Assembly: GCA_900471925.1 (NCBI GenBank)
Contig: UCGV01000011.1
Location: 62,001-126,000, forward strand
Reading direction: 5' to 3'
DNA from: Hyphomicrobiales bacterium
GTDB lineage: Bacteria > Pseudomonadota > Alphaproteobacteria > Rhizobiales > Rhizobiaceae
DNA: 64,000 bases
This document shows, in pieces, positions 17,243 through 26,611 of the stretch. The notes under the pieces were generated by a model. The model had not been told where the DNA came from, did not search any database, and saw nothing but the letters and a program-made list of their open reading frames with translations. The translations under genes were made by a program, and so were the position numbers. How positions within the stretch are numbered: the stretch's first letter is position 1; every line of letters starts with the position of its first letter.

Positions 17243-18265
17243 TCACCGCCAGCCGAGCGCCGGCGCGACATATTTCAGGATCGATTCGATGACATGAGCA
17301 TTGTATTCGACGCCGAGCTGGTTGGGCACGGTCAGGAGCAGCGTATCGGCCTCGGCAATCGCCTCGTCCTTGCGCAGTTCCTCGACAAGGGCATCCGGTT
17401 CGGCGGCGTAGGAGCGGCCGAAGATCGCCCGCGTATTCTCGTCGATGAAACCGATCTTGTCCTGGCCTTCGTTGCCATAGCCGAAATAGGCGCGGTCACG
17501 ATCGTTCACCAGAGCGAAGATGCTGCGGCTGACGGAGACGCGCGGTTCGCGCTGGTGGCCGGCTTCCTTCCAGGCCTCGCGATAGGCACGGATCTGCTTG
17601 GCCTGCTGAATGTGGAAAGCTTCGCCTGTCTCATCGTCCTTCAGCGTCGAGCTCTGCAGGTTCACACCAAGCTTGGCGGCCCAGACGGCCGTAGCGTTGG
17701 ACCCGGCGCCCCACCAGATACGCTCGCGCAGACCCGGGGAATGCGGCTCCAGGCGCAGGAGGCCGGGCGGATTGGGGAACATCGGCCGCGGGTTCGGCTC
17801 GGCGAAGCCCTCGCCCTTCAGCACTTCGAGGAAGACCTCGGCATGGCGGCGGCCCATATCGGCGTCACTTTGCCCTTCCGGCGGGTTATAGCCGAAATAG
17901 CGCCAGCCCTCGATGACCTGCTCCGGCGAGCCGCGGCTGATGCCGAGCTGCAGGCGTCCGCGCGAAATCAGGTCGGCGGCACTGGCATCCTCGGCCATAT
18001 AGAGCGGGTTCTCGTAGCGCATGTCGATCACACCCGTACCGATCTCGATGCGGTTCGTGCGCGCCCCGACGGCGGCCAGCAGCGGAAAAGGCGAAGCGAG
18101 CTGGCGGGCGAAGTGATGGACGCGGAAATAGGCGCCATCCAGGCCAAGCTCCTCTGCGGCAACCGCAAGGTCGATCGACTGCAGCAACGTGTCGCCGGCC
18201 GAACGCGTTTGGGATTGCGGCGAGGGCGTCCAGTGCCCGAATGAAAGAAATCCGATCTTTTTCAT
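17243..18265 (-). CDS. LLM-class flavin-dependent oxidoreductase
   Basis: A 340-residue luciferase-like monooxygenase (TIM-barrel fold, reduced flavin substrate). Seen: the N-terminal strand KKIGFLSFGHW, AAEELGLDGAYFRVHHF, the flavin-binding region EIGTGVIDMRYENPLYMAEDASAADLISRGRLQLGISRG, and C-terminal DALVEELRKDEAIAEADTLLLTVPNQLG. This form is close to the MsnO8/YhbW group annotated from bacterial luciferase similarity. The substrate is unknown; a role in oxidising small aldehydes or xenobiotics is only a family guess. Convergent with the MFS gene. Confidence 0.88.
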   Translation of the reverse strand: MKKIGFLSFGHWTPSPQSQTRSAGDTLLQSIDLAVAAEELGLDGAYFRVHHFARQLASPFPLLAAVGARTNRIEIGTGVIDMRYENPLYMAEDASAADLISRGRLQLGISRGSPEQVIEGWRYFGYNPPEGQSDADMGRRHAEVFLEVLKGEGFAEPNPRPMFPNPPGLLRLEPHSPGLRERIWWGAGSNATAVWAAKLGVNLQSSTLKDDETGEAFHIQQAKQIRAYREAWKEAGHQREPRVSVSRSIFALVNDRDRAYFGYGNEGQDKIGFIDENTRAIFGRSYAAEPDALVEELRKDEAIAEADTLLLTVPNQLGVEYNAHVIESILKYVAPALGWR

Positions 18266-18472
18266 GATTCCATCGCTTTAATTTGTCATATGCCGTCATG
18301 CTTCTTCGCATGATTTCGGACAGGCATATAGGCGTTGCCCAGCGAATTTGTGAGGCGAATTCAGCCGGATGCTGTGAAAATCGTGGCGCGCAGGAACACG
18401 CTTCCTACCCGGCAGCCCCTAAAAACGAGGGAGGACAACTTGTCATTTGTCCCCATGTTAAGATAATTCTTT

Positions 18473-18488
18473 ATTAGTTATATGAAAT
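18473..18488 (+). promoter_or_regulatory. NolR-box-like site
   Basis: ATTAG (18473-18477), nine bases, then AT (18487-18488), which fits the (A/T)TTAG-N9-A(T/A) motif described for Sinorhizobium NolR. It lies 32 bp upstream of the NolR-like gene in a very AT-rich stretch, so autoregulation is plausible. Confidence 0.4.
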
Positions 18489-18519
18489 TACGTTCTATTA
18501 AATTGCGAGGGCAAAAATC

Positions 18520-18831
18520 ATGGATACAGACAGTTTTGAGAAAAAAGCCGACCTGTTGCTGGTCATGGCGAATGCCCATCGGCTGAGGATGCTGCAGACG
18601 CTCGCGGAACGTGAGGTCGCGGTCAACAATCTCGTTGATATCATTGGGATCAGCCAGTCGGCACTCTCGCAGCACCTTGCAAAGCTTCGCAGCAAGGATC
18701 TCGTCAAGACACGACGCGATGCCCAGACGATCTACTACTCTGTCAAATCCGAGAAGGTACACGTGGTCCTCGAAATGCTCCGTGAGATGTTCGACGAAGG
18801 ACAGACGAAGAGCTTGCGCCTGACAGGTTGA
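18520..18831 (+). CDS. NolR-like ArsR-family regulator
   Basis: A 103-residue winged-helix ArsR/SmtB regulator. The recognition region ISQSALSQHLAKLRS-x-DLVKTRRDAQTIYYS is almost the NolR signature, the global repressor of nodulation and other genes in Sinorhizobium and Rhizobium. It contains no Cys, so it is not a thiol or metal sensor of the CadC or BigR type. It is shorter at both ends than classical NolR and may be a paralogue and not NolR itself. The upstream 60 bp are AT-rich with a NolR-box-like site. Convergent with the PAS gene (8 bp gap). Confidence 0.82.
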   Translation: MDTDSFEKKADLLLVMANAHRLRMLQTLAEREVAVNNLVDIIGISQSALSQHLAKLRSKDLVKTRRDAQTIYYSVKSEKVHVVLEMLREMFDEGQTKSLRLTG

Positions 18832-18839
18832 CAGGTTGG

Positions 18840-19430
18840 TCAGTGAATGCTGGCCGAATGAGTACCGATCTCACCGCCAGCAAGGTTGCGACCGCATTGG
18901 CGCAGCGCCTTTTCCAGAACCTTGACCATCTCCCATTGCTTGGCATTGCGCGCAATTTCATAGGCCTGCAGGCAATGCCAGAACATTGCATCTTCCGCTG
19001 ACGGCTGATCGATCCTCGGGCAGATGATCCCGGCAAAGTGGGCAGGCGTGCCCTCGGAATCCCGAAAGCAGCGGCCGAAAGCAGCAACTTGCATATTAGT
19101 GCCATCCGGCCTGATGACGCGGTAGTCCTGCTGATAGTGCTCGCCGGTCACGATCGCCTCATGGATCGCCCGGGCGGTTCTGGGCCTGTCCCTGGGGTCG
19201 ATCCGGTCGAGGAAACTGACGATCGGTTGGCCGCTCTCCATCTGCTGAGCATCAAAACCATAAAGCACAGCGACGGCAGCATCGGCATAGACGGTATCGG
19301 TGCTCAAAACCCAGCTGAAGATGCCGGCATCCGATACGTTGAGATTCTTATCCAGCAGGATCTCGTTCTTCGTGGTGATACTCAAGTACGCCTCTATCGG
19401 ATAGTGAACATGAGATGCATTCGTGTCCAC
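18840..19430 (-). CDS. PAS-domain protein without output domain
   Basis: A 196-residue protein with a PAS_3-type fold at about 30-140: GIFSWVLSTDTVYADAAVAVLYGFD, then FLDRIDPRDRPRTARAIHEAIVTGEHYQQDYRVIRPDGTNMQV and a PAC strand HFAGIICPRID. After residue 140 there is only a helical tail (HCLQAYEIARNAKQWEMVKVLEKAL); no kinase, GGDEF or HTH domain is present. It may be a stand-alone sensor acting on a partner protein. The region upstream (19431-19593) holds no gene. Confidence 0.75.
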   Translation of the reverse strand: MDTNASHVHYPIEAYLSITTKNEILLDKNLNVSDAGIFSWVLSTDTVYADAAVAVLYGFDAQQMESGQPIVSFLDRIDPRDRPRTARAIHEAIVTGEHYQQDYRVIRPDGTNMQVAAFGRCFRDSEGTPAHFAGIICPRIDQPSAEDAMFWHCLQAYEIARNAKQWEMVKVLEKALRQCGRNLAGGEIGTHSASIH

Positions 19431-19593
19431 TATCGCACCTTGCAGTTGAGCGCACTATCCCAAAAAATTAGGATGCAGAAATATTCAAAAATCCTTTTCT
19501 TGACTGATCTTTGCGGCAAGGCGGCGTACCATTCACCTGCCATCACCGGTTGTCTTCGGTGAATTATTCAGGTGTCGGCGGCACGAATATGCC

Positions 19594-20064
19594 CTATCCT
19601 TCGACCAGCTTCGCGAGCTGTTCGGCAACCGTGCCCCAGCCGTCATGGAAGCCCAGTTCCTCATGCATGTTGCGAGTGTCCTGATCCTTGTGCATGACGA
19701 GCGCATGATAATCCGTACCGTCGGGATGATCGGCGAAGGTGATGATGGCGGTCATGAACGGGTTCTGCGCCGGACGCCAGCCGCCGAGCAGCGCATTTGT
19801 AAAGACGATGCGGCGGCCATCCTGCACATCGAGGTAACAGGCGCTGAGATGTGGCTGGAACGGGCCGCCGTCCTCGCTCATCTCGGTGACAAGGGCACCG
19901 CCCGGCCTGACCTCCATGGCGGCGACGCGGCAGAGCGCCGGCGCGGGTATCCACCACTTCTCGAATTTCGTCCGGTCGGTCCAGGCGCTCCAGACGGCGG
20001 ACGGAGGGGCCTTGATGATGCGCGAGAGGGTGAGATCGAGATCAGGATTCATTTTGGCGGTCAT
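19594..20064 (-). CDS. SRPBCC (AHSA1-like) domain protein
   Basis: A 156-residue START/Bet-v1-fold protein of the AHSA1 (activator of Hsp90 ATPase homologue 1) family: LTLSRIIKAPPSAVWSAWTD at the start, KFEKWWIPAP, then EVRPGGALVTEM, a central TNALLGGWRPAQ and C-terminal HDGWGTVAEQLAKLVEG. These bacterial proteins bind small hydrophobic ligands, and many are co-encoded with an ArsR regulator, as here: the start ATG overlaps the stop of the upstream ArsR gene in ATGA (20061-20064), implying coupled translation. Confidence 0.85.
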   Translation of the reverse strand: MTAKMNPDLDLTLSRIIKAPPSAVWSAWTDRTKFEKWWIPAPALCRVAAMEVRPGGALVTEMSEDGGPFQPHLSACYLDVQDGRRIVFTNALLGGWRPAQNPFMTAIITFADHPDGTDYHALVMHKDQDTRNMHEELGFHDGWGTVAEQLAKLVEG

Positions 20065-20408
20065 TGAGACTTCTCCTCCTTCGATTGCGTGGCGGTGACG
20101 AAAGCTTCGAGCCTGTCGGTGCGGGCTTCCCATATGGCGCGCTGGGCGGACAACCAGCCGTCGACCATCGCGAAACGGTTCTTTTCCAGAGTGCAGGTGC
20201 GAACGCGGCCCTGCTTTCTCGTTTCGATCAGGCCCGTCTCTTCCAACAGATGGATGTGCTTCATGAAGGACGGCAAGGCCATGTCGAAAGGCTTTGCAAG
20301 GTCGCTGATGCTGGCTGGGCCGGTACCGAGCCGGCCGATGACAGCGCGGCGCGTGGGATCGGCAAGCGCCAGGAAGATGCTGTCGAGCTGATGCGAATAG
20401 TAATCCAT
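20061..20408 (-). CDS. ArsR-family regulator of the SRPBCC operon
   Basis: A 115-residue winged-helix regulator with FLALADPTRRAVIGRLGTGPASISDLAKPFDMALPSFMKHIHLLEETGLIETRKQGRVRTCTL, typical of the ArsR group paired with AHSA1-like proteins. It has no obvious metal-site cysteines. The open frame extends to 20498, but the conserved N-terminus starts at ATG 20408 (MDYYSHQLD). It is the first gene of a two-gene operon with the SRPBCC protein. A perfect inverted repeat directly upstream (20412-20438) is the likely autoregulatory operator. Confidence 0.88.
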   Translation of the reverse strand: MDYYSHQLDSIFLALADPTRRAVIGRLGTGPASISDLAKPFDMALPSFMKHIHLLEETGLIETRKQGRVRTCTLEKNRFAMVDGWLSAQRAIWEARTDRLEAFVTATQSKEEKSQ

Positions 20409-20411
20409 AAG

Positions 20412-20438
20412 GCTAAGTATCACGATCTGATACTTAGC
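20412..20438. promoter_or_regulatory. Operator of the ArsR-SRPBCC operon
   Basis: GCTAAGTATCA (20412-20422), CGATC, TGATACTTAGC (20428-20438): a perfect 11-5-11 inverted repeat starting 4 bp ahead of the start codon, with a further GCTAAGT half-site at 20445-20451. It probably blocks transcription or initiation when bound by the ArsR protein. Confidence 0.75.
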
Positions 20439-20562
20439 GCAATGGCTAAGTGTCTCGAGATGCCGATCGCGCGAGCCTGACACAGCAGCCTCGCTCAAGC
20501 AGTGCCGAACTGTTTATGTAAAGGCGGACGGCGCAGCTCTCGCAAGCCCCGCCACCTGGCAA

Positions 20563-22776
20563 TCAAGCAGCCTTGTCAGCCGCCGGATAGGGATCGAAGC
20601 GACCGTAGAAGGTTTCGCTCTTGGCGGCCATGTCCTTCAAGAGCGGCGTCGGCTTGAAGTGGTCGCCATAGACGGCAGCGAGCTTTTCGGCCAGATCCAC
20701 GAAGGCCTTGACGCCCATGCCGTCGATATAGCTCAGCGCACCGCCGGTATAGGGCGCAAAACCGAAGCCGAGGATGGAGCCGACATCGGCTTCGCGCGGA
20801 TCGGTGACGATGCCCTCTTCCATGGTACGCGCGGCTTCCAGCGCGATCGTCACCAGGAAGCGCTGCTTCAGAGTGTCGACGTCGATTTCACTGGCCGGCT
20901 TCTGCGGGTAGAGGGTCTTCAACTCGGGCCAGAGGAACTTCTTGGCGGGCTTGGCCGGATATTCATAGAAGCCCTTGCCGTTCTTGCGGCCGCGACGGTC
21001 GAGCTCGTCCACCAGCTTGTCGATAAGGGCGAGGTGGCGCTCATCGACGGTCTTGGGGCCGAGATCGGCGACGGTTGCCTTGAGGATCTTCTGCGAGAGA
21101 TCGATCGCCACTTCATCATTCAGCGACAGCGGGCCGACCGGCATGCCGGCCATCTTGGCGGCATTCTCGATCATCGCCGCCGGCACGCCTTCGATCAGCA
21201 TGTCATAGGCTTCGTGAATGTAGCGGAAGACGCAGCGGTTGACGAAGAAGCCTCTGGTATCGTTGACGACAATGGGCGTCTTCTTGATCGCGGCAACGTA
21301 ATCCAGGGCCACGGCGAGTGCTTTGTCGCCCGTGTTCTTGCCGAGGATAACCTCTGTCAGCATCATCTTTTCGACCGGCGAGAAGAAATGCACGCCGATG
21401 AACTGGTCCGGACGCTTCGAATTTTCGGCAAGACCCGTGATCGGCAGGGTCGAGGTGTTCGAGGCGAAGATGGTCGTTTCCGGGATGACGGCTTCGACCT
21501 GTTCGATGACCGCCTTCTTGACGGCACGATCCTCGAAGACGGCTTCGATGACGAGATCAGCGTCCTTCAGGTCGGTATAATCCGCCGACGGCGTGATACG
21601 GGCGAGAAGGGCAGCGCCCTCCTCTTGCGTCAGACGGCCCTTACCGATGGAATCCTTGACCAGTCCTTCGCCGACGCCCCTGCCCTTGGTGGCGGCCTCG
21701 ATATCGCGGTCGATCAGCACGACCTCGAAACCGGCAGCGGCCGTGACATAGGCGATCGAGGCGCCCATGAAGCCGGCGCCGACTACGCCGACCTTCTTCA
21801 GCTCCGTCTTCGGAACGCCGGCCGGGCGACGGGCGCCCTTGCCGAGTTCCTGCATGGAGATGAAGAGCGAGCGGATCATCGAGAAGGCTTCGGTGGTCTG
21901 CAGCACCTGCGTGAAATAGCGCTGTTCGATCTTCAACGCCGTATCGAAGGGAACCTGCAGGCCCTCATAGACGCATTTCAGGATGGCGAGCGCGCCGGGA
22001 TAATTGCCCGCGGTTTCGCGGCGCAGGATGGCGGGCGCGGCCGGCCAGAGCTGGGCTGCGGCCGGCGTCCAGATGCCGCCGCCAGGAACCTTGAAGCCCT
22101 TTTCGTCCCAGGGCGCGACGGGCTTAAGGCCATCCTTGATCATCTGCTTGGCGGCAGGGATCAGCTGATCCGGCTCGACCACCTGATGGACAAGGTTCAT
22201 GGCCTTGGCGCGCGAGGCGTTCAGCGACTGGCCCGTCGTCATCATCTGCAGGGCGGACTGGGCATCGGTGAGGCGCGAGACGCGCTGCGTACCGCCTGCA
22301 CCCGGGAAGATGCCGACCTTGACTTCCGGCAGGGCGATCTTGACGCTCTTCGCATTGGAAGCAACGCGGCCGTGGCAGGCGAGCGACATTTCCAGTGCAC
22401 CGCCCATGCAGGTGCCGTTGATGGCGGAGACCCAAGGCTTGCCGCAGGTTTCGAGCTTGCGGAAGAGGCCGGTCATGCGGCCGACGAGATCGAAGAGTTT
22501 CTGCGCGGCGCCGTCAGGATTCGCGGCTTTCTCCTGCTGGTAAAACGAGAACATCGACTTGATCATCGACAGGTCAGCGCCACCCGAGAAGGAGGACTTG
22601 CCTGAAGTGATGACGACGCCCTTCACGGCGCTGTCCGCAACCGTCGCATCGATGATGGCATCGAGTTCGTTCATCACCTCTTCGGTGATGACGTTCATCG
22701 ACTTGCCGGGCATGTCCCAGGTAACCAGGGCAATACCATCCGCATCGGTCTCGACGGTGAAGTTGGTGTAGCTCAT
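20563..22776 (-). CDS. fadJ: FadJ-type trifunctional beta-oxidation protein
   Basis: A 737-residue fusion of enoyl-CoA hydratase (1-~190) and 3-hydroxyacyl-CoA dehydrogenase (~325-700), which hydrates trans-2-enoyl-CoA and oxidises the 3-hydroxyacyl-CoA with NAD+. Seen: GKSSFSGGADLSM and NGTCMGGALEMSLACH (oxyanion hole), FPGAGGTQRVSRL, the Rossmann motif VGAGFMGASIA, catalytic His in GVHFFSPVEKM, and the C-terminal ILGFGFAPYTGGALSYID repeat domain. It is the last gene of the operon; the thiolase stop lies 12 bp upstream. The length fits FadJ/FadB. Which symbol the species uses (fadB or fadJ) is uncertain. Confidence 0.93.
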   Translation of the reverse strand: MSYTNFTVETDADGIALVTWDMPGKSMNVITEEVMNELDAIIDATVADSAVKGVVITSGKSSFSGGADLSMIKSMFSFYQQEKAANPDGAAQKLFDLVGRMTGLFRKLETCGKPWVSAINGTCMGGALEMSLACHGRVASNAKSVKIALPEVKVGIFPGAGGTQRVSRLTDAQSALQMMTTGQSLNASRAKAMNLVHQVVEPDQLIPAAKQMIKDGLKPVAPWDEKGFKVPGGGIWTPAAAQLWPAAPAILRRETAGNYPGALAILKCVYEGLQVPFDTALKIEQRYFTQVLQTTEAFSMIRSLFISMQELGKGARRPAGVPKTELKKVGVVGAGFMGASIAYVTAAAGFEVVLIDRDIEAATKGRGVGEGLVKDSIGKGRLTQEEGAALLARITPSADYTDLKDADLVIEAVFEDRAVKKAVIEQVEAVIPETTIFASNTSTLPITGLAENSKRPDQFIGVHFFSPVEKMMLTEVILGKNTGDKALAVALDYVAAIKKTPIVVNDTRGFFVNRCVFRYIHEAYDMLIEGVPAAMIENAAKMAGMPVGPLSLNDEVAIDLSQKILKATVADLGPKTVDERHLALIDKLVDELDRRGRKNGKGFYEYPAKPAKKFLWPELKTLYPQKPASEIDVDTLKQRFLVTIALEAARTMEEGIVTDPREADVGSILGFGFAPYTGGALSYIDGMGVKAFVDLAEKLAAVYGDHFKPTPLLKDMAAKSETFYGRFDPYPAADKAA

Positions 22777-22788
22777 CGTCTCTCTCCC

Positions 22789-23997
22789 TTAGACGCGTTC
22801 AATGACGGTTGCCGTGCCCATGCCGGCGCCGATGCAGAGGGTGACCAGCGCTGTATTGAGATCGCGGCGCTCCAGCTCGTCCAGCACGGTACCGAGGATC
22901 ATGGCGCCGGTGGCGCCGAGCGGATGGCCCATGGCGATTGCGCCGCCATTGACGTTGATCTGGTCATGCGGGATGTCGAAAGCCTGCATGTAGCGCAGCA
23001 CGACGGCGGCGAAGGCCTCGTTGAGTTCGAAGAGATCAATGTCGGCAAGCGTCATGCCCGTGCGCTTCAGGAGCTTTTCGGTGACATCGACAGGGCCGGT
23101 CAGCATCAGCGCGGGGTCGGAGCCTATATTGGCGAAGGCCTTGATGCGGGCGCGTGGCTTCAGGCCCATGCTTGCCCCCCCGGCCTTCGAGCCAAGCAGG
23201 ACAGCAGCGGCGCCATCGACGATCCCTGAGGAATTGCCGGCATGGTGGACGTAGTTGACGCGTTCGACTTCCGGATGCGCCTGAATGGCGACGGCTTCGA
23301 AGCCGCCCATTTCGCCCGGCATCTGGAAGGATGGATTGAGCGAGGCGAGCGCCTGCATGTCGGTGCCGGGGCGCATATGCTCGTCATGAGCAAGGATGGT
23401 CAGGCCGTTCTGGTCCTTGACCGGGATGACGGAATTCTTGAACCAGCCGTTGTTCCAGGCATTGGCGGCCCGTTTCTGGCTTTCGACAGCATAGGCATCG
23501 ACGTCATCGCGGGAGAAACCGTATTTGGTGGCGATGAGATCGGCCGAGACGCCCTGCGGCATGAAATAGGCCGGGAAGTTGACGGAGGGGTCCATGAACC
23601 AGGCGCCGCCGGACATGCCGAGGCCGACGCGCGACATGCTTTCGACGCCGCCTGCAATGACGATATCGTCAGCGCCCTGCGCGATCTTGCCGGCGCCGAA
23701 ATTCACGGCATCGAGGCCGGAGGCGCAGAAGCGGGAGATCTGCATGCCGGGCGCCCTGGTGGAATAACCAGCCTCGAAGGCGGCAGCCTTGGGGATCACG
23801 GCGCCGGCGTCCATGACCGGATCGACGCAGCCCATGATGATGTCATCGACGGTTTCGGTGTTAAGACCGTTGCGGTCGCGGATCGCCTCCAGCGTCTTGG
23901 CCGCAAGGCGCACGGAGGGCACTTCATGGAGTGAGCCATCCTTCTTGCCGCGGCCGCGGGGCGTGCGGACGTGATCGTAAATGAAAACCTCGGTCAT
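22789..23997 (-). CDS. fadA: Acetyl-CoA acyltransferase (thiolase)
   Basis: A 402-residue thiolase that cleaves 3-ketoacyl-CoA with CoA. The acyl-accepting C91 is in [12 protein letters not shown], the active-site His in [15 protein letters not shown], and the second Cys in LCIGAGMG near the C-terminus. With the FadJ-type gene 12 bp downstream and an acyl-CoA dehydrogenase upstream it completes one beta-oxidation set. The frame starts 8 codons earlier, but ATG 23997 has GGAGATGAG ahead and begins the conserved [23 protein letters not shown]. Confidence 0.94.
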   Translation of the reverse strand: MTEVFIYDHVRTPRGRGKKDGSLHEVPSVRLAAKTLEAIRDRNGLNTETVDDIIMGCVDPVMDAGAVIPKAAAFEAGYSTRAPGMQISRFCASGLDAVNFGAGKIAQGADDIVIAGGVESMSRVGLGMSGGAWFMDPSVNFPAYFMPQGVSADLIATKYGFSRDDVDAYAVESQKRAANAWNNGWFKNSVIPVKDQNGLTILAHDEHMRPGTDMQALASLNPSFQMPGEMGGFEAVAIQAHPEVERVNYVHHAGNSSGIVDGAAAVLLGSKAGGASMGLKPRARIKAFANIGSDPALMLTGPVDVTEKLLKRTGMTLADIDLFELNEAFAAVVLRYMQAFDIPHDQINVNGGAIAMGHPLGATGAMILGTVLDELERRDLNTALVTLCIGAGMGTATVIERV

Positions 23998-24118
23998 TGT
24001 CTCATCTCCCTGGCGGCGCACAGGCGCCGGTGAATTCCATTTTTTCCGACCCTTTGGGCCACCTGACCGGGGTCTCGACCCGTCCCTCGGCGCTCCACTG
24101 GGGAGAAGGGGATCGTAA

Positions 24119-25912
24119 TCAAAATGCTTCTGCGGCCAGTTCCATCATCGTGTCGGCGCCGGTTTCGATGCGGGTTTTGCGCAAGGCGGTTTCCGGCATG
24201 ACGCGCTCCATGAAGAATTTCGCCGTGATCAGCTTGTTCTTCAGATAGTCCTCCCTCGCATCACCGGCGGCAAGACGTTCGTTGGCGGCTTTGGCCATGC
24301 GCGCCCACATATAGCCGAGGATGACGAGGCCGAAGAGGTGCATGTAGTCGGTGGAGCCGGCACCGGCATTGTCGGGCTTGGCCATGGCATTCTGCATGAA
24401 CCACATGGTCGCGCCCTGCACGTCGTTCAAGCCCTTCTTCAGGTGCTTGGTGAAGAAGGAGAGCTGCTCGTCATTGCGGTTTTCCTCGCAGAAATCGCCG
24501 ATCTCCTTGAAGAGCGCCATGGCGGCGCGGCCGCCATTCAGCGCCAGCTTGCGGCCGACGAGGTCGAGCGCCTGGATGCCGTTTGCGCCTTCATAGATCA
24601 TGGCGATGCGAGCATCGCGCACATACTGGCTCATGCCCTGCTCTTCGATGTAGCCATGACCGCCGAAGACCTGCTGGGCCATGACGGCATGATCGAAGCC
24701 CTTGTCGGTCATGACGCCCTTGAGGATCGGCGTGACGAGGCCGAGGATGTCGTCCGCCGTCTGGCGTTCCTTCTCGTCGCTGGCGCGGTGGGCGATATCG
24801 GATTTAAGCGCAGTCCAGAGCAGGAAGGCACGGCCGGCCTCGTTGAAGGAGCGGATCGTCATCAGCGAGCGGCGGATATCCGGGTGGACGATGATCGGAT
24901 CGGCCTTCCGATCCGGCGCCTTCACGCCCGACAGAGAACGGCCCTGGATGCGATCGCGGGCATAGTTGGCAGCATTCTGATAGGCGATTTCGGAGATCGC
25001 GACACCCTGCAGGCCAACGCTGAGGCGTGCCTCGTTCATCATCACGAACATGGCATTGAGGCCGCGATTTGCCTCGCCGATCAGGTAACCGGTCGCCTCG
25101 TCATAGTTCATGACACAGGTGGCGTTGGCGTGAATGCCCATCTTGTGCTCGATTGCGCCACAGGAGACGCCATTGCGCCTGCCGATGCTGCCATCTTCGT
25201 TGACGAGGAATTTCGGCACCAGGAAGAGCGAGATGCCCTTGGTGCCTTCGGGGGCGCCTTCGATACGGGCAAGCACGAGATGGACGATATTGTCGGCCAT
25301 GTCATGTTCGCCGGCGGAGATGAAGATCTTCTGGCCCGAGATCCGGTAGCTGCCGTCAGCCTGCGGCACCGCCTTGCTGCGCAGCATGCCGAGATCCGTG
25401 CCGCAATGCGGTTCGGTGAGGTTCATCGTGCCGGTCCAGGCGCCTTCGACCATCTTCGGCAGATAGGTCTGCTTCTGCTCGTCGGACCCATGGACGATGA
25501 TCGCGGCAATAGCGCCCTGTGTCAGCCCCGGATACATCATCAGCGCCATGTTGGCAGACGACGTGTACTCGCCGACGGCGGCATGCAGTGTGTAGGGCAG
25601 ACCCTGGCCGCCGAATTCCTCCGGTACGGCGAGGCCGATCCAGCCACCTTCGCGATAGGCCCTATAGGCGTCCTTGAAACCCTCCGGTGTCGAAACCGCA
25701 CCATCCTCGTGACGCACGCAACCCTGCTGATCGCCGGAATAGTTCAGAGGAAACATAACCTCCTCGGCCACTTTCGCGGCCTCGCCCAGAATAGCCTCGA
25801 CCATGTCAGGCGTGGCATCGGCAAAACCCGGGAGATTGTTGTAGCGTTCGAGACCCAGAACATCGTTGAGCACGAAGAGCGTGTCGTTCACCGGGGCCTT
25901 ATAGACTGGCAT
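24119..25912 (-). CDS. Acyl-CoA dehydrogenase
   Basis: A 597-residue FAD-dependent acyl-CoA dehydrogenase of the long form, with an N-terminal extension ([20 protein letters not shown]) and an extra C-terminal domain. Seen: [13 protein letters not shown] (FAD/substrate contact), [85 protein letters not shown] with the catalytic Glu in the YEGANGIQ segment. It carries out the first oxidation step of beta-oxidation. First gene of the acd-fadA-fadJ operon, with a 121-bp gap to fadA that holds no gene. A 22-bp palindrome lies 60 bp upstream of its start. Confidence 0.93.
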   Translation of the reverse strand: MPVYKAPVNDTLFVLNDVLGLERYNNLPGFADATPDMVEAILGEAAKVAEEVMFPLNYSGDQQGCVRHEDGAVSTPEGFKDAYRAYREGGWIGLAVPEEFGGQGLPYTLHAAVGEYTSSANMALMMYPGLTQGAIAAIIVHGSDEQKQTYLPKMVEGAWTGTMNLTEPHCGTDLGMLRSKAVPQADGSYRISGQKIFISAGEHDMADNIVHLVLARIEGAPEGTKGISLFLVPKFLVNEDGSIGRRNGVSCGAIEHKMGIHANATCVMNYDEATGYLIGEANRGLNAMFVMMNEARLSVGLQGVAISEIAYQNAANYARDRIQGRSLSGVKAPDRKADPIIVHPDIRRSLMTIRSFNEAGRAFLLWTALKSDIAHRASDEKERQTADDILGLVTPILKGVMTDKGFDHAVMAQQVFGGHGYIEEQGMSQYVRDARIAMIYEGANGIQALDLVGRKLALNGGRAAMALFKEIGDFCEENRNDEQLSFFTKHLKKGLNDVQGATMWFMQNAMAKPDNAGAGSTDYMHLFGLVILGYMWARMAKAANERLAAGDAREDYLKNKLITAKFFMERVMPETALRKTRIETGADTMMELAAEAF

Positions 25913-25972
25913 GGTTCGAATTCCTCCAATTCGGCAACCGGATCGCTCCGGCCTTGAGACTCTTACAAAATA

Positions 25973-25994
25973 TTGACGTTTGCGTAAACGTCAA
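25973..25994. promoter_or_regulatory. Candidate operator of the beta-oxidation operon
   Basis: TTGACGTTT (25973-25981), GCGT, AAACGTCAA (25986-25994): a perfect 9-4-9 palindrome upstream of the acyl-CoA dehydrogenase. It resembles the ACGT-containing boxes reported for MerR-type regulators of acyl-CoA and branched-chain catabolism in proteobacteria (LiuR group); the regulator is not encoded nearby. Confidence 0.65.
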
Positions 25995-26142
25995 ATTCCG
26001 TATGCGCGCGATTTTGTGAGGTGGTGCGGAGAGGACAATGATGCACTGCCATTGTCACAGAATGGTAATAGTCCGTTGCTTCCTTGGCCAAGCGCGCTAC
26101 ACTCTTGCCGACGACTTTGGAAAAGCCTGGGAGGAGCTGTTC

Positions 26143-26532
26143 ATGAAAAGAGCGTGGCCTGCGGAGTTCAATTCCATCTTCGATACGGCTGAGGTCGTGA
26201 CCATCGAGCCCGTGACGGTCGAGCCGGTCAATGGCGAAAAGCTCGTTGCGCATGACGAGCCGCCGGCTCCGCGCAAGGCGCTGAGGGTTCGCATTCCCAT
26301 GGAAACCTATGAACGCATCTGGCCGCTCGCCGAGATGCGCTTCCGGCCGGCCGAAGGCCCCTTTGCCGGCAAGGCGGTGACGCTGATCGCCACCAATCCG
26401 CACTATCATCCCTGGCACCCGGCCGATGGCGGCTCGGAAGAAAAAGTCGCCGACAGCGGGCGCCACTACAAGACCGATTATCTGGTCGTGCATTTCCTGC
26501 TCGACGACGTGCGCGAATCCGTCGCCGCCTGA
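26143..26532 (+). CDS. Hypothetical protein, 129 residues
   Basis: A soluble acidic protein with no recognised domain. Its first third carries a repeated-looking TIEPVTVEPV motif; the rest has RVRIPMETYERIWPLAEMRFRPAEGPFAGKAVTLIA and ends HYKTDYLVVHFLLDDVRESV, which looks like mixed strand and helix. The frame is open from 26038, but GGAGGAG stands just before ATG 26143. Coding bias matches neighbours. It is divergent from the acyl-CoA dehydrogenase operon and shares its upstream region. Confidence 0.65.
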   Translation: MKRAWPAEFNSIFDTAEVVTIEPVTVEPVNGEKLVAHDEPPAPRKALRVRIPMETYERIWPLAEMRFRPAEGPFAGKAVTLIATNPHYHPWHPADGGSEEKVADSGRHYKTDYLVVHFLLDDVRESVAA

Positions 26533-26611
26533 GCATCGATCGGATCGCTTGATGGCTGGGCCGCTCCCGGATTAGGCTTGCGCCAGCAACCTCTATTCCG
26601 GGAGCCGAGCC

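Noticed and set aside
20659..22605. A 648-codon open frame on the plus strand over fadJ
   Set aside because: Antisense to a protein with all catalytic motifs of both beta-oxidation domains.
24022..24118. Possible small gene or repeat between fadA and the acyl-CoA dehydrogenase gene
   Set aside because: No frame with a start and good bias; the short GGGGAGAAGGGG-like stretch matches no other copy in the window.
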